A DNA stretch of 64,000 nucleotides from Arthrobacter sp. 31Y. Lineage in GTDB: Bacteria; Actinomycetota; Actinomycetes; Actinomycetales; Micrococcaceae. Positions 20,199 to 28,317 of the stretch are shown here, in pieces. The position numbers and the translations under genes were made by a program. A model generated the notes under the pieces. The model saw only the letters and a program-made list of their open reading frames with translations. It did no database searches and had not been told where the DNA came from. Numbering within the stretch: the first letter of the stretch is position 1; each line of letters starts with the position of its first letter. The stretch is from NCBI RefSeq assembly GCF_000526335.1, contig NZ_JAFW01000001.1:3720001-3784000 (forward strand). Reading direction: 5' to 3'.

Positions 20199-20214
20199 AC
20201 TTGTATTATCAACT
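20199..20214. promoter_or_regulatory. Second, degenerate operator over the gntR promoter
   Basis: ACTTGTATTATCAACT matches the upstream operator at 12 of 16 positions. It contains a TATTAT -10 box (20204-20209) and ends 2 nt before the GTG of the regulator, implying a leaderless message and autorepression. Confidence 0.65.
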
Positions 20215-20215
20215 G

Positions 20216-20998
20216 GTGAGCACACAGCAGAACGCGCCTCTCCACGTCCGTCTCAGCGAGGAATTCATGCGCCGGATCACCGACGGTGACTGGCCGCCGG
20301 GATTCCAGCTGCCCAGCGAAGCGGAGCTGTGCCGCGAGTTCGGAACATCCCGCGGACCGATCCGCCAAGCGCTCGCATTTCTGCGGTCCGAGGGTGCTGT
20401 GACCGGAGGCAGGGGGCGGCCACCTATGGTGCGCTCATCCGTTCCCTCGCAGTCGTTCTCCACGTTCAATTCGTTCACGGAATGGGCCAGCGGGATCGGC
20501 AAGAAGCCCGGCCAGAGAACCCTCGAAGTGGCACGGCGCGAAGCCAGCCCGGAAGCCGCGGAGGCTCTTGGCCTCATGCCCGGAACCACCGTGGTGGAGG
20601 TCCTGCGCGTCCGCTACCTGGATGAGGCTCCGGCCATGATCGAGCGCACCACGTTCACCCTGGACGTGGGCCGGAAACTTTTCGACTTTGATACCGATTC
20701 CGGGTCCATCTTCGCGTTCCTCAAGGAACAAGGCGTGGACCTGCATAGCGCACGCCACACCATCGACGCCGTCGCGGCCAGTGACGAGGACGCCGAATTG
20801 TTGGAGCAACCCGAAGGCATTCCGCTCCTGCGTGAACGCCGCATCACCCGATCCGCCGACGGGCAGCCCCTCGAATACTCAGAGGACCGCTACCTGCCGG
20901 CACTCACCAACTTCACCATCGACAACACCGTGGAACGCCGGGCCGCCCTGGTCCGCATCCACACCGATCCTCAATCCACACAAGGAGTCACCCCATGA
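20216..20998 (+). CDS. GntR-family (HutC subfamily) transcriptional regulator
   Basis: 260 residues. Winged helix at residues 10-75: LHVRLSEEFMRRI, PGFQLPSEAELCREFGTSRG and ALAFLRSEGAV, followed by a UTRA ligand domain (PGTTVVEVLRVRYLDEAPAM and LEYSEDRYLP). The GTG at 20216 was chosen because it directly precedes the helix-turn-helix and follows a -10 box. It overlaps the phosphonatase-like gene by ATGA and faces the FAD oxidase operon, with a HutC-type operator in between. Probably senses a phosphonate or its breakdown product. Confidence 0.92.
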   Translation: MSTQQNAPLHVRLSEEFMRRITDGDWPPGFQLPSEAELCREFGTSRGPIRQALAFLRSEGAVTGGRGRPPMVRSSVPSQSFSTFNSFTEWASGIGKKPGQRTLEVARREASPEAAEALGLMPGTTVVEVLRVRYLDEAPAMIERTTFTLDVGRKLFDFDTDSGSIFAFLKEQGVDLHSARHTIDAVAASDEDAELLEQPEGIPLLRERRITRSADGQPLEYSEDRYLPALTNFTIDNTVERRAALVRIHTDPQSTQGVTP

Positions 20999-21666
20999 TC
21001 AAGCTTGTTGCCTGCGATATGGCCGGAACCACCATCGACGAACACGGGGACGTGTACGTTGCCCTTGCCCGTTGCGTTGAAGAAACCGGTGTGAGCACCA
21101 CGCCCGAGGCTGTGCAGGAATGGATGGGCGCGGACAAAGTCGAGGCCATCACGGCGCTGATCCAGGCCGGCGGCGGCAGTGCCACGCCGGAAGTGGTGGC
21201 TGCCGCCTTTATCCGTTTCAAGGAACTGCTCGTGGAGTTCTACGATGCCAACCCGCCGGTGGCGCTCGAAGGTGTGGAAGATGCGTTCCGCGAACTCCGC
21301 AATCAGGGCATCAAGGTGGCTTTGACCACCGGCTTCTCACGCGACGTCGCAGAGCCCCTGCTGGAGCGGCTGGGATGGGGCGTCGGCGACGATCACCTGC
21401 TGGACGCCGTCGTATGTTCCGACGAAGTAGCCGCCGGCCGCCCGGCGCCCCACATGATTCACCGGGCCATGGAGCTGACAGGTGTGCAGGATGTCCGCGC
21501 CGTGATTGCTGCCGGGGACACCGTGAACGACCTCGCCGCAGCCAACAACGCAGGCGTCACCGCCGTGGGCGTCCTCACCGGCAAGCTGGGTCGCGAAGAC
21601 CTCGCCGTGCACCCGCACCACCACATCCTGGACGGCGTGAAGGATATCCCGGCGCTGCTTTCGTAG
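20995..21666 (+). CDS. Phosphonatase-like HAD hydrolase (PhnX-related, TIGR03351-like)
   Basis: 223 residues. HAD motif I KLVACDMAGTTIDEHG has the nucleophile Asp8; motif II LTTGF; motif IV region AAGDTVNDLAAANNAG. The cap segment WMGADKVEAI keeps a Lys (residue 48) at the place of the Schiff-base lysine of true phosphonoacetaldehyde hydrolase (MGxxK), so C-P cleavage of phosphonoacetaldehyde is plausible. The protein is shorter than classical PhnX and the next motif residues differ, so a related aldehyde is also possible. Coupled to gntR. Confidence 0.87.
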   Translation: MIKLVACDMAGTTIDEHGDVYVALARCVEETGVSTTPEAVQEWMGADKVEAITALIQAGGGSATPEVVAAAFIRFKELLVEFYDANPPVALEGVEDAFRELRNQGIKVALTTGFSRDVAEPLLERLGWGVGDDHLLDAVVCSDEVAAGRPAPHMIHRAMELTGVQDVRAVIAAGDTVNDLAAANNAGVTAVGVLTGKLGREDLAVHPHHHILDGVKDIPALLS

Positions 21667-21754
21667 CGTCCGGCGTTTGGCTGGCCGTCCGTTTACTTGG
21701 ACGCTGGGCGCCCTCCGTTTGGCTGGGGACCTCCGGCATGGAAGATTGGGACCC

Positions 21755-22195
21755 GTGAAATTCCTTCACCCTTCACCCAAGTCCTCCTCTCGCGGCGTCA
21801 CCATCCTGAGGGTGGTTTTCGGCGTGCTCCTCATGGTCCATGGCTTCCAAAAGTTCATGGCCGGGCATGCTGCGTTCGCCGCGTCTGTTGCCGCCATGGG
21901 CGTGCAGAAGCCGGAGATCGTGGCGTGGCTGGTGATCGCCGGTGAATTGGGCCTTGGCCTGCTCCTGGTGCTCGGCGCCCTGACCCGGGTTGCCGGCTTT
22001 CTGGCGGCGATCATGTTCGCAGGAATCTGGTTCGTGACCGAAGCGGGCAAACCCCTGCTCACCGATAATTCCGGTGTTACGGCCGAACTCCTGATCATTT
22101 ACGTGGCTATCTCCATCGCGTTCGTGTTCCTCGGACCCGGCGCGCTGTCCTTGGACCGCAAGCTGGCACGGCAGCCGGCCCGCCAAGGGCGTTAG
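21755..22195 (+). CDS. DoxX-family membrane protein
   Basis: 146 residues, four hydrophobic segments. The DoxX signature LRVVFGVLLMVHGFQKF near residue 18 and the AGELGLGLLLVLGALTRVAG repeat are clear. DoxX proteins are small quinone- or redox-linked membrane proteins of varied, often unknown role. The GTG at 21755 was chosen; the frame extends upstream but the added residues are not membrane-like or conserved-looking. Follows the phosphonatase gene by 88 nt. Confidence 0.82.
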   Translation: MKFLHPSPKSSSRGVTILRVVFGVLLMVHGFQKFMAGHAAFAASVAAMGVQKPEIVAWLVIAGELGLGLLLVLGALTRVAGFLAAIMFAGIWFVTEAGKPLLTDNSGVTAELLIIYVAISIAFVFLGPGALSLDRKLARQPARQGR

Positions 22196-22199
22196 TACA

Positions 22200-22215
22200 C
22201 GTGAGTTAACTCACG
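22200..22215. other. 16-bp perfect palindrome after the DoxX gene
   Basis: CGTGAGTTAACTCACG lies 4 nt after the DoxX stop, between convergent genes. It could be a protein-binding site or a short hairpin. No loop and no U-run, so a terminator role is weak. Confidence 0.5.
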
Positions 22216-22273
22216 ACGGCGGCTCGAACCCTGGAAGCCAAGGCGCGGGGCCAGACCAACTCAGGAAGCCAAC

Positions 22274-23344
22274 TCACCGAGCGTCGTTGGGGTATCGGAT
22301 GCCCAGCTGTGACCGCACCCCGTCAAAAAGGCGCATGACGTTGACCGAGTCCTCCAGCGGCATGACCGGGCTTTCGATCAGACCCTGCTGGATGCAACGG
22401 GTGACTTCTCGGAGTTCGTAGGTGTATCCGATGCCCACCACGTCAAACTGCTCGCGGCGCGGCTCGTCCCAACCAATCCTGATCAGCAGCTCACGGGGGT
22501 TGTTTACGGAGCCAACGGTCTGCAGGAACCCGAGCCCGCCGGCTACGGTGGCAGTCCGGGGTCCATGTGCCATCAGCGAGGACGTCAGTTGTGCCTGAGC
22601 ACCAGTGTCGTAGCCGAGGGTCAGGGCATTCTGGCTGTCCACGCCGTCGTCGTTGAGCGTGCCGATCGCGGTGACCGACTGCGGGAAGCCCAGCGTTCCG
22701 AGCGCCCACAGCAGCGGGTAGACGGTGATGTCCAGGAGCGCTCCGCCGCCGTCCTTGAGTGCCCAGATTCGTGCGGCGGGATCGTAAGGTGCCGGGAATC
22801 CGAGGTCGGCACTGACCCACTGGATCTGTCCAAGCTCACCGGAAGCCGCGATCTCGAAGGCCCGCTGAATGCTCGGCAGGAAACGGCTCCATACAGCTTC
22901 CATGAAGAACACGTTCTGCTCCCGGGCGAGCTTCACCAGCTCGGTTGCTTCGCGGGCGTTGATGGTGAGGGCTTTCTCGCACAAGACGTGCTTCCCTGCC
23001 CGCAGAGCTGCTGAGGCAATCTGGAAATGTTGGGCATGGGGAGTGGCTACATAGACCACGTCCACGGCGGGATCCTCGAACAGACGCTGGTAGCCGGGTA
23101 CGCCGCCGTCGTCCCCGTAGCCCTTGGTGAAGCCAAACGTGCGGGCGAACGTATCCGCGGCCGCCTGGGTGCGGGAGCTCACCGCATACAATTCCGCATC
23201 TTCAAGCAGTGCCAAGTCCTGAGACACACTGTTGGCGATGTTGCCCGTGGACACCACTCCCCACCGCAGCGGCCGCCCGGTTGCTGCCCGGGGATCCTGG
23301 TTGGTCTGGGTGGAAAGCCACGGCACGGCGATAGGGAGTGTCAT
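22274..23344 (-). CDS. Gfo/Idh/MocA-family NAD(P)-dependent sugar oxidoreductase
   Basis: 356 residues. The N-terminal Rossmann fold begins RWGVVSTGNIANSV; the VVYVATPHAQHF and HVLCEKALTINAREA blocks give the conserved Glu-Lys that contacts cofactor and substrate. The C-terminal domain has ALLDITVYPLLWAL with the usual Asp and Tyr. Similar proteins act on sugars, inositol or trans-dihydrodiols; the substrate is unknown here. Start 23344 precedes the domain; an in-frame ATG about 100 codons upstream lies in the repeat array and gives a Pro/Arg-rich tract, so it was rejected. Confidence 0.88.
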   Translation of the reverse strand: MTLPIAVPWLSTQTNQDPRAATGRPLRWGVVSTGNIANSVSQDLALLEDAELYAVSSRTQAAADTFARTFGFTKGYGDDGGVPGYQRLFEDPAVDVVYVATPHAQHFQIASAALRAGKHVLCEKALTINAREATELVKLAREQNVFFMEAVWSRFLPSIQRAFEIAASGELGQIQWVSADLGFPAPYDPAARIWALKDGGGALLDITVYPLLWALGTLGFPQSVTAIGTLNDDGVDSQNALTLGYDTGAQAQLTSSLMAHGPRTATVAGGLGFLQTVGSVNNPRELLIRIGWDEPRREQFDVVGIGYTYELREVTRCIQQGLIESPVMPLEDSVNVMRLFDGVRSQLGIRYPNDAR

Positions 23345-23401
23345 GCGCTTTATCCTCTCACTTCGGGCAGGCGTTGGCGGGCGTTGGCGGTGACAGTGGC
23401 T

Positions 23402-24107
23402 TGGTGCGCACCCTTTAACGCCGACCGCGCCCGTAACCTCTGGTGCGTGCGGCGGGTACGGGTGCGCTCGTGGGGAACAGGGGTGCGCCCGGAGGGAACA
23501 TGGGGTGCGCTCGTGGGGAGCTTGGGGTGCGCTGGTGGGGACGGGTGCGCCCGGAGGGAACATGGGGTGCGTGCGGCGGGATCGGGTGCGCCCGCGGGGA
23601 GCTTGGGGTGCGTCGTGCACGGGCGGGGGCAAGGCTGGCCCTGGCAAGCGGGGGTTGAGCGGGCTTGGTGCGCACCCTTTTACGCCGATCGCGCCCGTAA
23701 CCTCTGGTGCGTGCAGCGGGTACGGGTGCGCCCGTGGGGAACAAGGTGTGCGCCCGGCGGGATCGGGTGCGCTGGCTGGGGTGGGGCAAGGCCAGCCCTG
23801 GCAAGTGGGGGTGAGTTTGGCTGGTGCGCACCCTTTTACGCCGATCGCTCCCGTAACCTCTGGTGCGTGCGGCGGGATCGGGTGCGCCCGCGGGGAGCTT
23901 GGGGTGCGTCGTGCACGGGCGGGGGCAAGGCCGGCCCTGGCAAGCGGGGGTAGTTTGCCTCGTGCGCACCCTTTTACGCCGATCGCGCCCGTAACCTCTG
24001 GTGCGTGCGGCGGGTATGGGTGCGCCCGCGGGGAACAAGGGGTGCGCCCGGAGGGAACATGGGGTGCGTGCGGCGGGAAGGGGTGCGCCCCCGGGAAACG
24101 GGCTGGT
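23402..24107. repeat. Hierarchical repeat array of GGTGCGC units
   Basis: Fills the 798-nt gap between divergent genes. Four cores of about 39 bp start near 23402, 23667, 23823 and 23961; each begins GGTGCGCACCCTTT (last copy CGTGCGC) and ends CCCGTAACCTCT. Each core is followed by a run of 18-22-bp units that begin GGGTGCGC or GGTGCGT, in varying number (about 8, 3, 2 and 5). The first three runs end with a spacer containing GGCAAGG and CCCTGGCAAG. Open frames here are by-products of repeat length and GC content. Function unknown; see findings. Confidence 0.9.
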
Positions 24108-24142
24108 AGCGTCGGGCTGGAATATGCGGTTATTGGGGGATT

Positions 24143-24517
24143 GTGGAAACGAAAATAAAGCGGCCTTCAGCGGGCCCGCGAATTGCGTCAATGGTGCTCG
24201 GCGTGGTGGGCTCAGTGCTTTCCCTGCCGGTGGCAGCGTTGCTCGGTTTTGCTTTAGGGCTTTACCCGAGCCGAATGGAATGTACTACGGGCACGTACGG
24301 CTCAGGCTGCTATGAAGGCGATCTTCTCAATGCCACTGTCCTTTTCGCTCTGGTTTACCTGCCATTCCTTCTGCCGACGGTCGCCATTACCCAATTGCAG
24401 CGGAGCAAAGGGCGCAGAACCACGGATTTCATACCCTTGATCGTTCTGTGCGTCGTGCCAGCGGCAGTGATTGTCCTGTGTGCCGTACTGGCTCTGGTAT
24501 CTCCAGGCTCGCTCTGA
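24143..24517 (+). CDS. Small membrane protein, unknown
   Basis: 124 residues from a GTG start. Three hydrophobic stretches (MVLGVVGSVLSLPVAALLGFAL; FALVYLPFLLPTVAI; FIPLIVLCVVPAAVIVLCAVLAL) with a cysteine pair in the first loop (MECTTGTYGSGC) likely facing outside. No family recognised. Base use is lower in GC than neighbours at the start. Sits beside the repeat array. Confidence 0.6.
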   Translation: METKIKRPSAGPRIASMVLGVVGSVLSLPVAALLGFALGLYPSRMECTTGTYGSGCYEGDLLNATVLFALVYLPFLLPTVAITQLQRSKGRRTTDFIPLIVLCVVPAAVIVLCAVLALVSPGSL

Positions 24518-24642
24518 TGTCCCCGACACGGTAAGCATTCTGTCAAGTCATAGGAATGCCCGGGGTACCGAAATTCCTCGCCTAGGCTTAGGCAATCATC
24601 CCTCGCAGAGGTTCTGTGGGGAGTTACCGAAATGGAGCAGGG

Positions 24643-25734
24643 ATGGGTACTTTTCGGCGCGTCATTTTGCCGGTTGCCTGGTTGTTGGTTTTCGCGGTTA
24701 TTGCGGTGGCCTTAATCAAAATTGCCTTTGTGGATGGCCTGGAATCGGCCGCTGCGGGGCCCGCCCCTCTGGCGCAGGTGGATATTCCGGTGGTCCCGGC
24801 AACCAGGGCTACCGTCACTAACACCGTGGAAATCAAGGGCACCGTCCAGAGCGACCCCGCCGAGACCGTCCGCAGCACCTCAGCCGGAAAAGTAGTGCAG
24901 GTCTTTGTTGAGCAAGGCGCAACCGTGGCCAAAGGTGACGCCCTTTTCCAGGTCAAAGCCGAGCGCGCAGTCACCACCCAGCAGCCGTCACAGGACGGCC
25001 CGCAAACAGCGCCCAAGCCTGTGTACGACTACTTCGACATCCTCGCTCCGAGGGCCGGAACCTTGCAGCAGCTCACCACCCTCATGGACCAGCAGGTCAC
25101 TGTGGGCGAGGCAGTGGGAAAGATTGATCCCGGAACGTACACGGTGGCCGGTTCCGTGACGGCCGCCCAACAGTACCGCCTGCTGGGGAAGCCCGGTCCT
25201 GCCGAGATTGCCTTGGTGGGTGGTCCTGCTCCGTTCCAGTGCGCCGATGTGACGCTCAAGAACAACGCGTCCGACGACGGCGCGGCCTCGGGCGGGCTGG
25301 CCGCCACAGGTGGGGGTGTCGGAAGGGGCATCGGCGCAGCCATGGTTGGTCCCGGAAGCGGAAGCCAGCCAGAAGAAGGCGGCACTCCCACGGGAACGCT
25401 GAGCTGCCCGATTCCTTCGGGCCAGCAGGTCTTCGCAGGACTTGGCGCCACCATGACGGTCAGCGCCGGCGTTGCTCCCGACGTCGTGACTGTTCCCCTG
25501 ACGTCAGTAAAGGGCAGCGTGAAGGATGGGATTGTGTGGATCGCGGGCCCGGGAGGAACGGGTGCCGCTCCCGAGCAGCGCACTGTTCAGCTGGGTCTCA
25601 ATGATGGTTCCGTGGTGGAGGTGACCTCCGGCTTGGCGGAGGGCGAGCAGGTCCTCGAATTCGTTCCCGGGGCACCGGCCGTTGAGGATCCCATGATGGG
25701 TCCGGGCCAGGCCGTCTACGGTCCGATGGGCTAA
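24643..25734 (+). CDS. Periplasmic-adaptor-like (HlyD/MacA-type) exporter subunit
   Basis: 363 residues. One N-terminal membrane anchor (ILPVAWLLVFAVIAVALI), then a barrel/lipoyl-type region (VEIKGTVQSDPAETVRSTSAGKVVQVFVEQGATVAKGDALF), then a second half-motif (DILAPRAGTLQQLTTLMDQQVTVGEAVGKID). A Gly/Ser-rich low-complexity insert lies near residues 215-255. Start 24643 has GGAG upstream. First gene of a three-gene MacAB-like operon with the ATPase and permease that follow. Confidence 0.85.
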   Translation: MGTFRRVILPVAWLLVFAVIAVALIKIAFVDGLESAAAGPAPLAQVDIPVVPATRATVTNTVEIKGTVQSDPAETVRSTSAGKVVQVFVEQGATVAKGDALFQVKAERAVTTQQPSQDGPQTAPKPVYDYFDILAPRAGTLQQLTTLMDQQVTVGEAVGKIDPGTYTVAGSVTAAQQYRLLGKPGPAEIALVGGPAPFQCADVTLKNNASDDGAASGGLAATGGGVGRGIGAAMVGPGSGSQPEEGGTPTGTLSCPIPSGQQVFAGLGATMTVSAGVAPDVVTVPLTSVKGSVKDGIVWIAGPGGTGAAPEQRTVQLGLNDGSVVEVTSGLAEGEQVLEFVPGAPAVEDPMMGPGQAVYGPMG

Positions 25735-25738
25735 GAGC

Positions 25739-26467
25739 ATGGACGAAACAAGCAAAGAAACACTGGTCAGCCTGCGGTCAGTGACCCGATCGGTGAGGCT
25801 GCCTGATGATCAACAACTGAATATCCTCCGGGGTATTGATCTGGAGGTTCGCAGTGGAGACCACATTGCCATAGTTGGCCGTTCCGGTTGCGGCAAATCA
25901 ACACTGCTCAACCTGCTGGGCCTTCTGGACATCCCGACCTCGGGGGAGCTTGAGTTCCTGGGGCAGCCCGCGGACAGGCTGGGCAACAACGCCCGCGCAC
26001 GGTTGCGGGGCTCCACAGTTGGCTTCGTTTTCCAGCAGTTCAACCTGTTGCCCGGCCGCAGCGCCTTGGACAACGTCATTACGCCGCTGTTCTATGCCAA
26101 AGGCAAGGAATTCTGGCGGCGCCGCGAGATTTCCATGGACATGCTGGACCGCGTTGGCCTCGCTTCCCGGGCCAACACCATGCCCAACATGCTCTCCGGA
26201 GGCGAGCAGCAGCGCGTGGCGATCGCCCGTGCCTTGGTGCGCAGGCCGAGGCTGATCCTGGCCGATGAACCAACCGGTGCGCTGGACGTGGAAACGGGGC
26301 AGTCCGTCATGGCTCTCCTGGACACGGTGGCCACAGAAACAGCTGCGGCTTTGGTGACCATCACGCACGACACCAACGTCGCAGCCTTGGCCCGGGCTTG
26401 CTACCGTTTGGATTCCGGGGTGCTCAGCCCGCTGCCGGCGGCGCAGACTGCAGGGGTGGGCGCATGA
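25739..26467 (+). CDS. ABC transporter ATP-binding protein, MacB/LolD type
   Basis: 242 residues. Walker [13 protein letters not shown]-loop [19 protein letters not shown], signature [16 protein letters not shown], Walker [13 protein letters not shown] and H-loop ITHD are present. Starts 4 nt after the adaptor stop and overlaps the permease by ATGA. Confidence 0.93.
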   Translation: MDETSKETLVSLRSVTRSVRLPDDQQLNILRGIDLEVRSGDHIAIVGRSGCGKSTLLNLLGLLDIPTSGELEFLGQPADRLGNNARARLRGSTVGFVFQQFNLLPGRSALDNVITPLFYAKGKEFWRRREISMDMLDRVGLASRANTMPNMLSGGEQQRVAIARALVRRPRLILADEPTGALDVETGQSVMALLDTVATETAAALVTITHDTNVAALARACYRLDSGVLSPLPAAQTAGVGA

Positions 26468-27645
26468 CCGGCTTCATTTCCACGCTGGTTGAAGCGTGGC
26501 AGGAACTTCGTATCAACAAGGTGCGCATTCTCCTGGCCCTTCTTGGCGTCGCCTTGTCCGTTGCGGCGCTGACTTCGGTGGTGGGCGTAGGAAGTTTGGC
26601 CCGCGAAGGAATGAAGGTTCAGTCCGAACGAAATGGTGGCCGGGTGGCCACGCTCTCCTTGATGGTGCACGGGCAGAACATGCCGGATCCGGCAAAACTT
26701 GAGAAGGCCTACCAAGGCATTCAACAGCGCTACGGCATCACTACTTCCACGCACGTCAGCCAGACCCAGGCTGGCTTTCAGTTTCCCCGCGGCGTGACTA
26801 CTGTCAACGTGACCATTGTGGATGTGGGCTATGGCATCATCCACAGGGTCCCGCTGCAGCAAGGTAGCTGGTTCGCGCCCGACGACGGCAAAAGGCTCGC
26901 GCCCGCCGTCGTCGTCTCCGAAGCCTTCTACAACCAAGCAGGCAGGCCCAATCTGACCACCCACCCCACGGTGACCATCCCGGGCGACCAGCCGGCCACG
27001 GCGGTGATGATCGGCGTCGTGCCTGATTCCTATCCGGACACTCCGCCATCGGCGTTCATCCTTGCCGAGGGCGCGGCCATGACCGGGATCAAACCCCAGG
27101 TGTCCGAGTTCAAAATGTGGGTGGGCGAGGAACAGGCCGGAGCCCTCACTGCGGCAATCACCGCCGATCTCCAAGGCCAGTTCCCCGGTTACTACGCCCA
27201 AGCCAGCCGCATGGACTATGCCGCATGGGGTGATCCTTTGGCTCCCGTCCAGCTGGTGGTTGGCGGCGTGGCCGGTCTGGTGCTCCTGCTCGGAGCCGTG
27301 GGAATGCTCAATATCTCCATGGTGACCGTGCGCTACAGGGTCCGTGAAATAGGCATCCGGCGAAGCTTCGGTGCAACGTCCGGACGGATTTTTGTGGGTG
27401 TCATGATGGAATCCGTGGTGGCCACTGCGGTTGCCGGCCTGGCCGGAGTCATGCTGGCAGTCGCAGTGGTGAAGCACCCGTGGATCGAATCGAAGGTGGC
27501 GCCGGGTCTGACCGAATACCCGGCCTTCCCCATTGAGGCCGCCCTGATGGGCTTCGGTGCAGCAGTCCTTGTGGGCGCACTCGCCGGAGCCATTCCTGCG
27601 CTCGTGGCGGTGCGCGTCAAGGTCATCGACGCGATCCGGTTCTGA
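26464..27645 (+). CDS. ABC transporter permease, FtsX/MacB type
   Basis: 393 residues. An N-terminal membrane helix (RILLALLGVALSVAALTSVVG), a large extracellular MacB_PCD domain, then three C-terminal helices with VRYRVREIGIRRSFGAT, the conserved loop of FtsX-like permeases. With the two upstream genes it forms a mechanotransmission-type export or envelope system of unknown substrate. Its 3' end overlaps the convergent ATPase gene by 23 bp. Start 26464 chosen by the ATGA overlap. Confidence 0.9.
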   Translation: MTGFISTLVEAWQELRINKVRILLALLGVALSVAALTSVVGVGSLAREGMKVQSERNGGRVATLSLMVHGQNMPDPAKLEKAYQGIQQRYGITTSTHVSQTQAGFQFPRGVTTVNVTIVDVGYGIIHRVPLQQGSWFAPDDGKRLAPAVVVSEAFYNQAGRPNLTTHPTVTIPGDQPATAVMIGVVPDSYPDTPPSAFILAEGAAMTGIKPQVSEFKMWVGEEQAGALTAAITADLQGQFPGYYAQASRMDYAAWGDPLAPVQLVVGGVAGLVLLLGAVGMLNISMVTVRYRVREIGIRRSFGATSGRIFVGVMMESVVATAVAGLAGVMLAVAVVKHPWIESKVAPGLTEYPAFPIEAALMGFGAAVLVGALAGAIPALVAVRVKVIDAIRF

Positions 27646-28315
27646 CCTCCTCGGTAAGCCTGCCCTGCTGAAGCCGGAAGCAGCGCTCGGTTTTCTGGGC
27701 CAGGCTGCGGTCGTGCGTGACTACCAGGATGGTGGTGTTGTGATCTCGGCTCAGGGAGCTCAACAGTTCAATGATGTGCTCGCCGGTTTGCTCATCCAGG
27801 TTCCCGGTGGGCTCATCGGCGAGGATCAGCTTGGGCTCGTTGGCCAGCGCCCGGGCAATCGCCACACGCTGCTGCTCCCCGCCGGACAATCGGTTGGTGC
27901 GGCGCGAGTGCTTCTCCGGATCCAACTGCACCTGTTCCAACAGCTCTTTGGCACGCTGCAGCCTGGCCGCCTTGCGGACGCCCGCGAACTCCATGGGCAG
28001 CATGACATTGTCCACTGCGCTGAGGTTGGGGATCAGGTTGAACTGCTGGAACACGAACCCGATGTCCCGCCGACGGTACTCGGTCAGTTTCCCGTCCGGT
28101 AGCCCCGCCAGGCTGACGCCATCCACGACGACGTCTCCGGAGGTGGGTTTGTCCAGCGCACCCAGGAGGGACAACAGCGTGCTTTTGCCGCTGCCGCTCT
28201 TGCCCACGATGGATGCCAGCGAGCCCTTCTCCAGCTCGAAGCTGACGCCGTTGACCGGCTTGATGGTCCGGTCACCGGACTTGAACTGACGGACCAGGTC
28301 CTTGACTACAATCAC
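27623..28315 (-). CDS. ABC transporter ATP-binding protein, MacB/LolD type (second system)
   Basis: 230 residues with Walker A IVGKSGSGKST, Q-loop [19 protein letters not shown], signature [15 protein letters not shown], Walker [13 protein letters not shown] and H-loop VTHD. Downstream partner of the FtsX-like permease that starts at 29784, 2 nt apart. Strongly similar in layout to the ATPase at 25739, which lies convergently, so the pair of operons may stem from an inverted duplication. Confidence 0.93.
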   Translation of the reverse strand: MIVVKDLVRQFKSGDRTIKPVNGVSFELEKGSLASIVGKSGSGKSTLLSLLGALDKPTSGDVVVDGVSLAGLPDGKLTEYRRRDIGFVFQQFNLIPNLSAVDNVMLPMEFAGVRKAARLQRAKELLEQVQLDPEKHSRRTNRLSGGEQQRVAIARALANEPKLILADEPTGNLDEQTGEHIIELLSSLSRDHNTTILVVTHDRSLAQKTERCFRLQQGRLTEEVRTGSRR

Positions 28316-28317
28316 GG

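Noticed and set aside
23402..24107. Possible CRISPR array
   Set aside because: Core spacing is irregular (about 265, 156 and 138 bp), the sequence between cores is itself repeated, and no cas genes are near.
23415..24191. Pro/Arg-rich open frames through the repeat array on both strands
   Set aside because: Several frames stay open because repeat units are GC-rich; the products are low-complexity repeats with no start or conservation signal.
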